DNA of 64,000 nucleotides, taken from NCBI RefSeq assembly GCF_000737785.1, contig NZ_JPRO01000007.1:186001-250000 (forward strand), read 5' to 3'. Below are positions 17,768 to 26,262 of the stretch, piece after piece. This DNA is from Chryseobacterium luteum (GTDB taxonomy: Bacteria; Bacteroidota; Bacteroidia; Flavobacteriales; Weeksellaceae). The notes beneath the pieces were generated by a model, which was not told the DNA's origin, did not search any database, and saw only the letters and a program-made list of their open reading frames with translations. Each line of letters begins with the position of its first letter. Position 1 is the first letter of the stretch. The position numbers and the translations under genes were made by a program.

Positions 17768-18862
17768 ATGGAAAAATCCACGATTACACTTACTAGAAGA
17801 ATTCAGCTGCTGATCGATCTTCCTGCAAATGAACAAAAAGAGATGTGGGAAAAACTCTATCGATATCAAAACCGCTGTTTCAGAGCGGCTAATTTTATCG
17901 TTTCCCATTTGTATGTTCAGGAAATGATCAAGGATTTTTTTTACCTCACCGAAGAAATACAATACAAGCTTGCTGATGAAAGCAAAGATGAAATGGGAAT
18001 ATTTACCCGTTCGAAAACAAACACAACTGCACGGCTAGTCTCCAACCGTTTTAAAGGAGAAATTCCTACCGATATTCTGGGAAGCCTGAACAATACGATT
18101 CAATCAACCTTTTCTAAAAACAAAGCCGACTATTGGCAGGGAACAAAATCTTTGAGGAACTTTAAAAAAGACATTCCAATTCCGCTTCCAGTAAAATGCA
18201 TCAGCAAAATGAAGTATGATCCTGAAAAGAAAGCGTTTTGCTTCAATATGTTTGCTATTCCTGTTAAAACTTATTTAGGGAAAGACTTCTCTGATAAGCG
18301 AATGATAATGGAACGTCTATTAAGAAAAGAGATAAAGCTTTGCACGTCGCAAATCCAGCTGAAAGCCGGAAAAATCTATTGGCTGGCAGTATTTGAATTT
18401 GAAAAAGAAGAGCATCTTTTAAAACCAGAAATTATTGCAGAAGCTTCCCTGTCTTTGGAACATCCGATAGTGGTAAAAGCCAACAATATGCGAATCAATA
18501 TTGGCTCAAAAGAGGAGTTTTTATACCGCAGGTTGGCGATTCAGGCAAGTCAAAAAAGGATTCAAGACGGTATCGCCTATGCCCGTTCAGATAATGGAGT
18601 CAAACGCAAACAAAAGGCATTGCATAAAACAGAGAATCTGGAAAGCCGTTATGTAAGCCATCGGCTTCATTTGTATAGCCGGAAGCTTATTGATTTCTGC
18701 ATCCAGCAGCAGGCAGGCACATTGATTCTAAAAAACCAGGAAGACAAAATCGGCATTGCAAAAGAACAGGAATTTGTGCTTCGCAATTGGAGTTATTATG
18801 AATTGCAGACCAAAATAAGATACAAAGCCGAAAAGGCAGGTATCGAATTGATCATTGGATAG
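17768..18862 (+). CDS. Nuclease-dead Cas12f/TnpB-like RNA-guided protein
   Basis: ATG at 17768 follows the sigma stop by one base (TGAAATG); a longer upstream frame overlaps the sigma gene and lacks homology. The 364 residues end in the hallmark Cas12f block LRNWSYYELQTKIRYKAEKAG (338-358). Upstream are the conserved EEFLYRRLAIQ (249-259) and KRKQKALHK (279-287) of the RuvC insertion helices. At the RuvC-I site, usually GIDLGI, the sequence is ASLSL with Ser227 in place of Asp. At RuvC-II, usually MEDL, it is LKNQ with Lys322 in place of Glu. The protein stops at residue 364, so the zinc finger and the RuvC-III Asp are absent. It should bind guide RNA and DNA but not cut. With the coupled sigma factor it likely forms an RNA-guided transcription initiator. 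Confidence 0.88.
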   Translation: MEKSTITLTRRIQLLIDLPANEQKEMWEKLYRYQNRCFRAANFIVSHLYVQEMIKDFFYLTEEIQYKLADESKDEMGIFTRSKTNTTARLVSNRFKGEIPTDILGSLNNTIQSTFSKNKADYWQGTKSLRNFKKDIPIPLPVKCISKMKYDPEKKAFCFNMFAIPVKTYLGKDFSDKRMIMERLLRKEIKLCTSQIQLKAGKIYWLAVFEFEKEEHLLKPEIIAEASLSLEHPIVVKANNMRINIGSKEEFLYRRLAIQASQKRIQDGIAYARSDNGVKRKQKALHKTENLESRYVSHRLHLYSRKLIDFCIQQQAGTLILKNQEDKIGIAKEQEFVLRNWSYYELQTKIRYKAEKAGIELIIG

Positions 18863-18870
18863 CTAAAAAA

Positions 18871-18962
18871 GATAACGAGGGTGCTTGTAAACCCGTAGGG
18901 TGAGGTCATGAACACTCACTAAATACTGAAGAGTATATACAACGGCGTGGGCTTCTTTTTTC
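18871..18962 (+). ncRNA. Candidate guide RNA for dCas12f (scaffold plus guide-like tail)
   Basis: Begins 8 bases after the dCas12f stop. It can form GGGT/ACCC pairs (18879-18882 with 18891-18894, or 18891-18894 with 18898-18901, a pseudoknot-prone arrangement). It also has a GTGAG/CTCAC hairpin (18900-18904, 18915-18919) and an ATACT-GAAG-AGTAT hairpin (18923-18936). The scaffold then ends in ATACAAC (18937-18943), similar to the ...GCAAC end of Cas12f repeats. The following GGCGTGGGCTTCTTTTTTC is the presumed guide, though its T-run could be a terminator. There is no repeated CRISPR unit. The position downstream of the effector is as in TnpB omega RNAs. Boundaries are inferred. Confidence 0.6.
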
Positions 18963-19346
18963 TTAAAAACGAGGTTAGTGACAATTTAATTAAAAAGTTA
19001 TAATATCACAAATACTGATATTCAATCATTTAAAAATGGATGGTAAAAATATGGTATTAATTAAAAGATATAATATTATTAACGACAAACAAACAAATGT
19101 ATAATTTGATATGATAAAAATAATCTAAAATTACTTTATATTACATTACAGACTTATGCATCATTAATATATAAGATTATTACTAAAGAAACCCATTTTT
19201 TCTAATTACACGATTTCGTGGAATACCTTATATTCCAAAAATCCGAGAATTGGATAAATCAACAGAATTTTTGTGAATGTCAAAATATTTATATGAATAT
19301 ATTTGATTAATTTTTAATCAATTTAAATTTTTATAATTTCAAAATT
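18963..19346. other. Intergenic, AT-rich, no gene seen
   Basis: About 380 bases between the candidate guide RNA and the convergent STAND gene. I found no open frame, strong hairpin or repeat. It may hold the terminators of both transcripts, but none is obvious. Confidence 0.5.
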
Positions 19347-22300
19347 CTAAAATGCTTCTTTTAGTCGCCAAGTCATCTCCATTGATTCCTGCCATCCTGA
19401 ATTTGAAAAATGATCCAATACTGAAATTAAATTATTAAAATTATCCTTTTTATATAACAGTTCTTTATGATCCGTAATAACTAAATCAGTTAACTTCATG
19501 ATCTCCTTTAGAGTTATGTAATCGTACGTAAAGCCAGACTTGGATGCACAAAAGACAACACTATTCGAAAAATCCAAAATATCTTCGGGATCAAATTCAA
19601 ATACGAAATTAAGCATCTTCATAAGATAATAACCAGTGTGAGCTACCATATATCCAGATTCTATATTTAAAGACTGTTCGATAATATGCGCTATCAATGG
19701 TTTAATTTTTTTATAGAACGCCAGCATGTTATTTTCAGTAACAGAAATACCTTTGTTTTCACCTTTCCCTTGATCTACTATAAAGTACAAATGCTGAATC
19801 ATATAATCAATGGTTGTAAGGTCTTCAAAATTATAATCAGGCTCTAATTGCTTTTTATCGATTTGTTCAAATTTATAAGTTATTAATTCTACAAGGATAT
19901 TAAAAAACTCTTCGTGTTTTTTAATATCATTAGAATAGTCATTTTTTTCAAGGTGAGGATCAATGAACTTCATGATTTCAAATATGACACTTTTACAAAA
20001 TTCCGTTGTATGTATATTTTCACTGATTAATATTCTAGCTTTAGAACTATTACTGTACATAATTAATCTTAATATGATCACAACTAATACCTTCCATATT
20101 TCTGAAGCTATTTTATTATCATAATTATTTAACTTTGAGATAAATAAAAAGGTTACATCTTCAACGTTATTTTGATCCTCTTTCAATATTTCTATAGGTA
20201 AGAATGCCAAAAGGATCTCATAAAAGCATCTGCCATCAAATTCAGCTTCACCTCGTCTTCGAATAATATTCCAGTAATCATTTTTACGACCGTTCCAAAA
20301 ATATTTGAGTCCTTTAAGCGCATAATGCCTTACAATTGAATCATTATCAAACATCAATGATAAAACGACATCTTCAATATCCTTTTCTTTAAAAGCATAC
20401 ATTATCCTAACTAGTGTAGATATAGAAGCATTCCTTGCATTAGGACCATATCCCTTAATAATTTGATTCAAATCACTATGTTCATATTCAGCTTTATAAT
20501 AGTCAGTATCATAAATATATTGTAATGCTATTTTTTTAATTAATCGGTATTCTTCCTCACTTAGTTGCTGCCCAAGTCTTGAAAATATCCCTACAAACCT
20601 TGCAATTTCTTGTTCCGCATTTTTCTTTTTATACTCGCTCCAATTAGTACTATCTGAAAACAGTTTTTCTAGATAGCTCATTATATTACTATAATCATCT
20701 TTCGATGGCAGCTTATTTACATTACCGAATCGGTTATTAAAAGATTCAATCTCCTCAATTTTTTTATATGTTGCAGCCTCTTCCTCATTATTTAAATCCA
20801 ATCCCGCCATTTGTGCTTTTTCTTCTCTAGATGGATAAGAAACATCTGCAAGTGTATTGCCCTCATAAACTAGTGGTTTATTTGGAGCAATGATGTTCTC
20901 GGAAAGTATTTCTATAGTATCTTTTGTAACTGCTTGTCCAATAGGTATGCAATTTAAAACCTGACTTACTCTTTTTTTAGAAATACGGGGATTTTCAATA
21001 TATTCAGCATTTGACAAAAGTGAAATAATGGCTTTTTCTATTTTCACTTTTTGAGTATTAGTAAAGTTTGTCCATGTTGCCCCAATCAATTCTCCTGATT
21101 CATAAAGTAACTCATCAAACAAATAGATTTCGTTTTTGCTTAGTAGTTGAAAAGCAATTATATTGATTTTATCAGGGGACATTTTTAGTACTTGAAATAA
21201 TCTTCGCCATAACATTGCATTCTTCAACCATGGCATGAGTTTATTAATTTGATTTATTCCCTCTTTAAATGCATCTGCATTACTTAGATTTTCTCTTATC
21301 CTATCTAATATTTTATTAATATACGATGTTGGTCCTTTAACGTCATCGTAATCATATCGAGAGTAATCTGAGTAGATTTCTAAATTCTGTTGTCCAATTC
21401 TGAATTTAGCTTTTTTATAAAACTTTTCATTTTCAACGCTGTTAACATTATTATAAATCTCAATTCCCAACTTCATAGAAAATTCAAAGTCCACTTTTAA
21501 AAGTTCTTTAAACTTTTCTTCCAATATATAATGAACTCTTCCATAATCCTGTCTCCGATTACTTTGAAGAGTTAAAACCACTCCGTTTCCAAAACTTGTT
21601 TTTTTATCACTTAATTCTGTGTGAAAATAAAGTGATTTATAAATATGAGCAGCCATCTCTTTGTCATGACTGTGAATCAACAAAATATTATCCGCCAATT
21701 CAGTGAAATAGCTGATAGGGAAATCACTTTCAGTTAGCAATGACAGTATATTGCTAAAAATCTCTTTTGCCTTTTTAATATTAAATGGTAAAGTTTTACA
21801 TATATTTTCAATCGATCTAATACCTCCATTATTATCAAAAACAATCTTATTTTGGACCTGTTTTCTGCTTTGCCATACAAAATCGAAGCAATTGCAGCTT
21901 GCATCAGAAAGAATACTGATAGATGATAAATTATTAGTTAAAGAAAATTGTTCTATACTTTTTTCAATAAGCACAGTGGTTTCCCATAGATTTACTTTAT
22001 GCAGATTGGAAGAAATTCTTAATAATAAATCGATGTCTTTTTCTCTAACATTTCCTTTAGTTAAAAATCTAATACCTTCAAGCAGTTTTTTTATTATTTC
22101 TCCTTTTTTATCAAAATCTTTTTCATTAAAAAGGACGTCTAGCTCTTCAATCGAATTATATGAATTAACCAGCACATAAATCAATGTGGTTTGATGGAGT
22201 AATCTAAATAAAGGAGTGTTTTCTTTTATTATTCTGAAATAGTGAGTCCAAAAAATTTTATTCTCCTCTTTATATAATTTAGTGTAAAAATAAATGAAGC

Positions 22301-23876
22301 TCTGCCTAAAGATAAATGGTATTTTCTCATTCTTAGAAACAAATTCTATCTGCTTTTCAGCATTCGTATTTAACAAGTATTTAGAAATTGCAAAATCTAA
22401 GAGTATATGATGGGTAAAAGAAATCTTTTGATTTAAAATAGTAACTTCTTCTAAAACACCAGAACTTACAAGTTCGTTAAAGACAATGAAATTTCGCTCA
22501 TTTACTATTGCATATTTATCACAAGATAAACTTGAGCTATTTGTAAGCTCTAAAGTTAATTTCCTTATTAACAGATCTTTATCTAAGCTGTCTTCAATTA
22601 TATTAACCCAAAAAATGTTCAATAGTTGTTCTTCACTTTCAATTGCTAAAAATGTGTTTATCTTATCTTCATTTTCAGTTAGAATTCTATAGAACAACCT
22701 CAAAAAATAGGGAATTTTAAATAACCTTTTTAATTCGTTATTACACTTATTTAAAATTCCTTCAAAGCCAGGAGTTGAGCTAAATACTTCTTCAACTTCT
22801 TTTTCTGACAACTCTGGTATTGAAAAATTTCTGCTTGAAACTTGATTGGTGATTTCACCGTCTGGAAAGAGTTCAAGGAGTTTCCTTGATTTTGTAGCAT
22901 CATAAGTTCTAACACTAACTATTATACGCCAATCTCTAAGCTCTTCTATCGATTTTTTTATCAATTTTAATACATTACTCTTAAGCTTTTCATCCTTGGC
23001 AGTATCATAAGCATCAAAAATTAATATCGGATAATTATCTTCTGATCCCAAATTTGACAGTACACTTAACCATTCTTTATCTATTTTGAGTTCTTTTCCA
23101 ATTTCTTCATTATCTCCCTCTGTTAAATCATTAATCCTTATAATGAAGCAGGGTATATTTTGATCTCTACAATATCTTTGTAGTTCTTCTAATATAAAAC
23201 TTTTACCATATCCTGGGCCACCAATTAGTAAACCGTTATCTTTTTGTGCAAAACCAAATAATTGAGAAATTAGTTCGATTCTATTGATATAAATTTTTGA
23301 TGTAATATCTTTGATTTTCTGTACTGGTAATCTATCTATAGATAAGGCATCAGTTGAGTGGGTAGATGAAGATTTATATGGTATGGGTAAAATCATTTCT
23401 TCAAGAAGATCATTAATTGTCTTCAATCTCCCAGGGTCTTTACATTCGTAAAAAATAATATTTAATAGATTAGTTAAATCATATGCTTCATAGACAACAC
23501 CATCTAACTTTTTAGATTCAAGAATATCTGAATTAATTTTTTTGGAGATAAAGATAACTATAAAGCGATCATCATCTCTACCAATATTTTTAAACGATTC
23601 TATACTACGATCATATTTTGATTTAAATTTTTTATTCGACGTAATTTGTATATAAATGTTTTTTGATTTTGAAATTAGATCATAGCCTGTTTGATTTTTC
23701 TTTTCAGAGTTAGCATTGATTAAATTCCAGTCAAATACTAAGTTTAGTATATTTTTAAATAAATTTTCTGAGAAAATTGCATAGTCACCTAATCCTAATG
23801 AATTAGTATATTCTAGATGATCGGCGTAACTGAATAAATATTTTCTAATATTATGAAAGTAATCTGGAGAACTCAT
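19347..23876 (-). CDS. SMEK-domain STAND NTPase, Avs-like defence protein
   Basis: A 1509-residue protein. Residues about 1-145 fit the SMEK/nuclease-like N-terminal domain: LFKNILNLVFDWNLIN, then NQTGYDLISKSKNIYIQITS at 61-80. The GYDL and IQITS spacing resembles a PD-(D/E)XK core. The STAND P-loop is GGPGYGKS at 219-226, followed by a Walker B-like PILIFDAYD near 280. The long C-terminal part (about 550-1509) is helical and contains HEAT-like segments such as DNDSIVRHYALKGLKYFW, suited to ligand sensing. Avs (AVAST) proteins of this plan detect phage proteins and activate an N-terminal effector. It is a single gene with its own upstream region, and appears full-length. Confidence 0.7.
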   Translation of the reverse strand: MSSPDYFHNIRKYLFSYADHLEYTNSLGLGDYAIFSENLFKNILNLVFDWNLINANSEKKNQTGYDLISKSKNIYIQITSNKKFKSKYDRSIESFKNIGRDDDRFIVIFISKKINSDILESKKLDGVVYEAYDLTNLLNIIFYECKDPGRLKTINDLLEEMILPIPYKSSSTHSTDALSIDRLPVQKIKDITSKIYINRIELISQLFGFAQKDNGLLIGGPGYGKSFILEELQRYCRDQNIPCFIIRINDLTEGDNEEIGKELKIDKEWLSVLSNLGSEDNYPILIFDAYDTAKDEKLKSNVLKLIKKSIEELRDWRIIVSVRTYDATKSRKLLELFPDGEITNQVSSRNFSIPELSEKEVEEVFSSTPGFEGILNKCNNELKRLFKIPYFLRLFYRILTENEDKINTFLAIESEEQLLNIFWVNIIEDSLDKDLLIRKLTLELTNSSSLSCDKYAIVNERNFIVFNELVSSGVLEEVTILNQKISFTHHILLDFAISKYLLNTNAEKQIEFVSKNEKIPFIFRQSFIYFYTKLYKEENKIFWTHYFRIIKENTPLFRLLHQTTLIYVLVNSYNSIEELDVLFNEKDFDKKGEIIKKLLEGIRFLTKGNVREKDIDLLLRISSNLHKVNLWETTVLIEKSIEQFSLTNNLSSISILSDASCNCFDFVWQSRKQVQNKIVFDNNGGIRSIENICKTLPFNIKKAKEIFSNILSLLTESDFPISYFTELADNILLIHSHDKEMAAHIYKSLYFHTELSDKKTSFGNGVVLTLQSNRRQDYGRVHYILEEKFKELLKVDFEFSMKLGIEIYNNVNSVENEKFYKKAKFRIGQQNLEIYSDYSRYDYDDVKGPTSYINKILDRIRENLSNADAFKEGINQINKLMPWLKNAMLWRRLFQVLKMSPDKINIIAFQLLSKNEIYLFDELLYESGELIGATWTNFTNTQKVKIEKAIISLLSNAEYIENPRISKKRVSQVLNCIPIGQAVTKDTIEILSENIIAPNKPLVYEGNTLADVSYPSREEKAQMAGLDLNNEEEAATYKKIEEIESFNNRFGNVNKLPSKDDYSNIMSYLEKLFSDSTNWSEYKKKNAEQEIARFVGIFSRLGQQLSEEEYRLIKKIALQYIYDTDYYKAEYEHSDLNQIIKGYGPNARNASISTLVRIMYAFKEKDIEDVVLSLMFDNDSIVRHYALKGLKYFWNGRKNDYWNIIRRRGEAEFDGRCFYEILLAFLPIEILKEDQNNVEDVTFLFISKLNNYDNKIASEIWKVLVVIILRLIMYSNSSKARILISENIHTTEFCKSVIFEIMKFIDPHLEKNDYSNDIKKHEEFFNILVELITYKFEQIDKKQLEPDYNFEDLTTIDYMIQHLYFIVDQGKGENKGISVTENNMLAFYKKIKPLIAHIIEQSLNIESGYMVAHTGYYLMKMLNFVFEFDPEDILDFSNSVVFCASKSGFTYDYITLKEIMKLTDLVITDHKELLYKKDNFNNLISVLDHFSNSGWQESMEMTWRLKEAF

Positions 23877-24073
23877 GTATTGAATTGGCTTATCTAGTTA
23901 TGAAGGCGGTGTTTCTTTGAAAATAATAACAGGTTTAGTTCTTAGAAAAATATTGTAAAGCTCATCCGAATTACAACTTCCTAAATTCTTTTGTCTTGTA
24001 CAAATTTTAATAAATCATGCACATTGGGACTTATATAATACTTGTTTAACTTTAGTATTTTAAACTCAGAATC

Positions 24074-25726
24074 TTAAATCTGTTTTTCAATATTTTCAAA
24101 ATATGGATGTTCAATTGTAAACATCCTCTCGGTATCTTCTGATGTAATATTAAAATCAGGATAAGGATCCTCATCATTCAAAAATCTTGCAAAATCATGA
24201 ATGGTGTAGCATTTAAATGGACTGTTATACATATAAATTGTCGGAGCATTGATTACAAAAATACCGACAACTTCAAAATGATTTAGGTCAATATCAATAG
24301 GATCATTTTTCCTGAACTTAAAATGGTTTTGAATAACATCTACATTTTTTTCTGCCCAGTCTACTTTTCTTTGTAACTGTTTCTCATACTTTTCTTTGAA
24401 ATTACTGTAGTCCCTTTTCCAATTATTATAATCAAATCTGGATCGATTGTGCTTACATTCTGAAACATAGATCTTCCTATTATTTAAATCAAGAAAAAGA
24501 ATATCAATATCACCAATCGTATTGTCGATATTTATAAATTGATTCTTAATAGTCTGAAAGCTCTTAATATCAATTTCGTATGGAAACTTTTTTGATTCAA
24601 TGATATTCGCTACAGGGTCCTGAAGAACTTTATCGTGAGTATTATCAACCTTTTCAATAAATTTCTTCAGATCATTATTAATTTTCCATTCCGGTGGGAA
24701 AATTCCAAATGGAAAGCAATTTGTTGAGAGCTGTGAAAGACTTTCCATCCATTTGTTAGCCCCGACTATGTGATATTGCTTGTCATCAATATTATATTCC
24801 AGAATAGGTCGATACATATGTCTGTATATATCTTGGTTCTTATAGAAACACTCTTCAATACTCAAAGCATTATGTTTTGTAATTGTCAGACCGGTATAGA
24901 AACTATCTAGAAATGTATGATCCACGCTAGTGTTAGCTTTAATATTTTTAATTATTTCAGGGAAAAGCGTGATGCCTAAACGGTTCTCAGGCTTTTGTAA
25001 ATTTACTGCAACAAAATAGCATAGATCATCGTATTTAATAGAATACTTATCCTCGACTAAAGCTTTGAAATAATGAATACAGTCTGATATAGCAACTTCT
25101 GAATTATGTTTTGGTAAATCATTAAAAATGTAAGAGAATAGTACTGGATACGGTTGATAAGTCAAAAAAGCAATTTCCTTATCTTGCTCCTCATATTTAA
25201 TTCCTATTGCCTTCGGAAACAATTGAGCTCTTGCTAAAAATTCGCTGGAAATGAATGCCCACTCACCAATATAGATTAACTCTTCAAGAAATGTACAATA
25301 TTCTAATGTGTATTCTTTCATCTCCATAAAAAAATTAGGAGCTCCCTTAAGATCATATTTCGTAGACTGCTCCAGTATAATTTTTAGGATACGTCGAGAT
25401 CCTGCAAACTTTTCTTCATTTATACTTAGTTGATAACCTTCAATTTGTTTCTGATGAAGATCAATTGAATCTTCATGTATATTATGGCAGAATAAATAAA
25501 ATGAAAATCTATTTTCACTTTGAATTTTTTCTTCCAATTTTTCACAGAAAAAAGTAAAACTGAATTTCAGAATTTCGCTTACCGTTTTAGTGTCAATGAT
25601 TTCAACTTCTGTTTGGAAGAATTTTTCTTTTAAAAGGTAAGAAAGCTCTTTCCAATAAACATCCTTGTATTTATCATCAGAAATGATAATTCTTTTACCT
25701 TCAATATTATAACCAGGCATTTTCAA
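24074..25726 (-). CDS. Unknown protein with C-terminal PD-(D/E)XK nuclease-like domain
   Basis: A 550-residue protein. The C-terminal 150 residues contain GDIDILFLD, then KIYVSECKHNRSRFD. The D...ECK pattern and its surrounding strands are those of restriction endonuclease-fold domains. The N-terminal 380 residues are mixed alpha/beta with no family I recognise; an early segment (SEILKFSFTFFCEKLEE) is helical. Lies 197 bases upstream of the STAND gene on the same strand, so the two may be co-transcribed, and within the defence cargo. Function is inferred as a DNA or RNA nuclease in defence. Confidence 0.55.
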   Translation of the reverse strand: MKMPGYNIEGKRIIISDDKYKDVYWKELSYLLKEKFFQTEVEIIDTKTVSEILKFSFTFFCEKLEEKIQSENRFSFYLFCHNIHEDSIDLHQKQIEGYQLSINEEKFAGSRRILKIILEQSTKYDLKGAPNFFMEMKEYTLEYCTFLEELIYIGEWAFISSEFLARAQLFPKAIGIKYEEQDKEIAFLTYQPYPVLFSYIFNDLPKHNSEVAISDCIHYFKALVEDKYSIKYDDLCYFVAVNLQKPENRLGITLFPEIIKNIKANTSVDHTFLDSFYTGLTITKHNALSIEECFYKNQDIYRHMYRPILEYNIDDKQYHIVGANKWMESLSQLSTNCFPFGIFPPEWKINNDLKKFIEKVDNTHDKVLQDPVANIIESKKFPYEIDIKSFQTIKNQFINIDNTIGDIDILFLDLNNRKIYVSECKHNRSRFDYNNWKRDYSNFKEKYEKQLQRKVDWAEKNVDVIQNHFKFRKNDPIDIDLNHFEVVGIFVINAPTIYMYNSPFKCYTIHDFARFLNDEDPYPDFNITSEDTERMFTIEHPYFENIEKQI

Positions 25727-26262
25727 TAGTTTTTTTTAGTTATTAGGGATTCTAAAAATAAGAAAAAAGACTTCTTGTGTGACAATGAAAATCTATTAAA
25801 ATTAAAGCCAATCTGCTTATGTCTTTTTAAGCAATTAAGCTTGTTTTATAAGTTCGTAATAAAATTCTTTAAAATTATTATAATGCGAATTTTATGAAAG
25901 AATCATAAATGAATTAACAAGCTGGCAGTTTAATCAGCAGATTGTTAGGTCTCCCGGAACATCTACTTTCATATTAAAAAATGAAAATTGGTAATAGGAG
26001 TTTCCATATTCAAGTTTTTGTTCCATATATATTAGTTTTGATAATTCAAATTGAGATAAGGTCAGTTGACGGCATCATTTTCAAAATTTGCCCATAAATA
26101 ATTTAGGTTCGTGATAAGCTTTATTTTTTAATCCTTAACCATCATCTGGGGATAAGACCGAACAACTCATAATCTTCTGATAAAAGAAAATTTCCTACGA
26201 AATGGCAATCTAGGTTAACCTAAGACTCAATAATTAGGGGAAGCGCTGTTCAACTGCAAAGT
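25727..26262. other. Intergenic, no supported gene; contains a short palindrome
   Basis: 536 AT-rich bases. No convincing frame on either strand. The only structured feature I see is a perfect 12-bp palindrome, TAGGTTAACCTA, at 26211-26222, 40 bases beyond the SEFIR gene's stop. Confidence 0.5.

Noticed and set aside
16716..18962. An ordinary IS200/IS605 transposon with TnpB
   Set aside because: No TnpA gene is present, the RuvC residues are lost, the C-terminus is missing, and the gene is translationally coupled to a sigma factor. An exapted regulator fits better.
18871..18962. A CRISPR array
   Set aside because: No repeated unit or multiple spacers are seen; there is only one scaffold-like segment.
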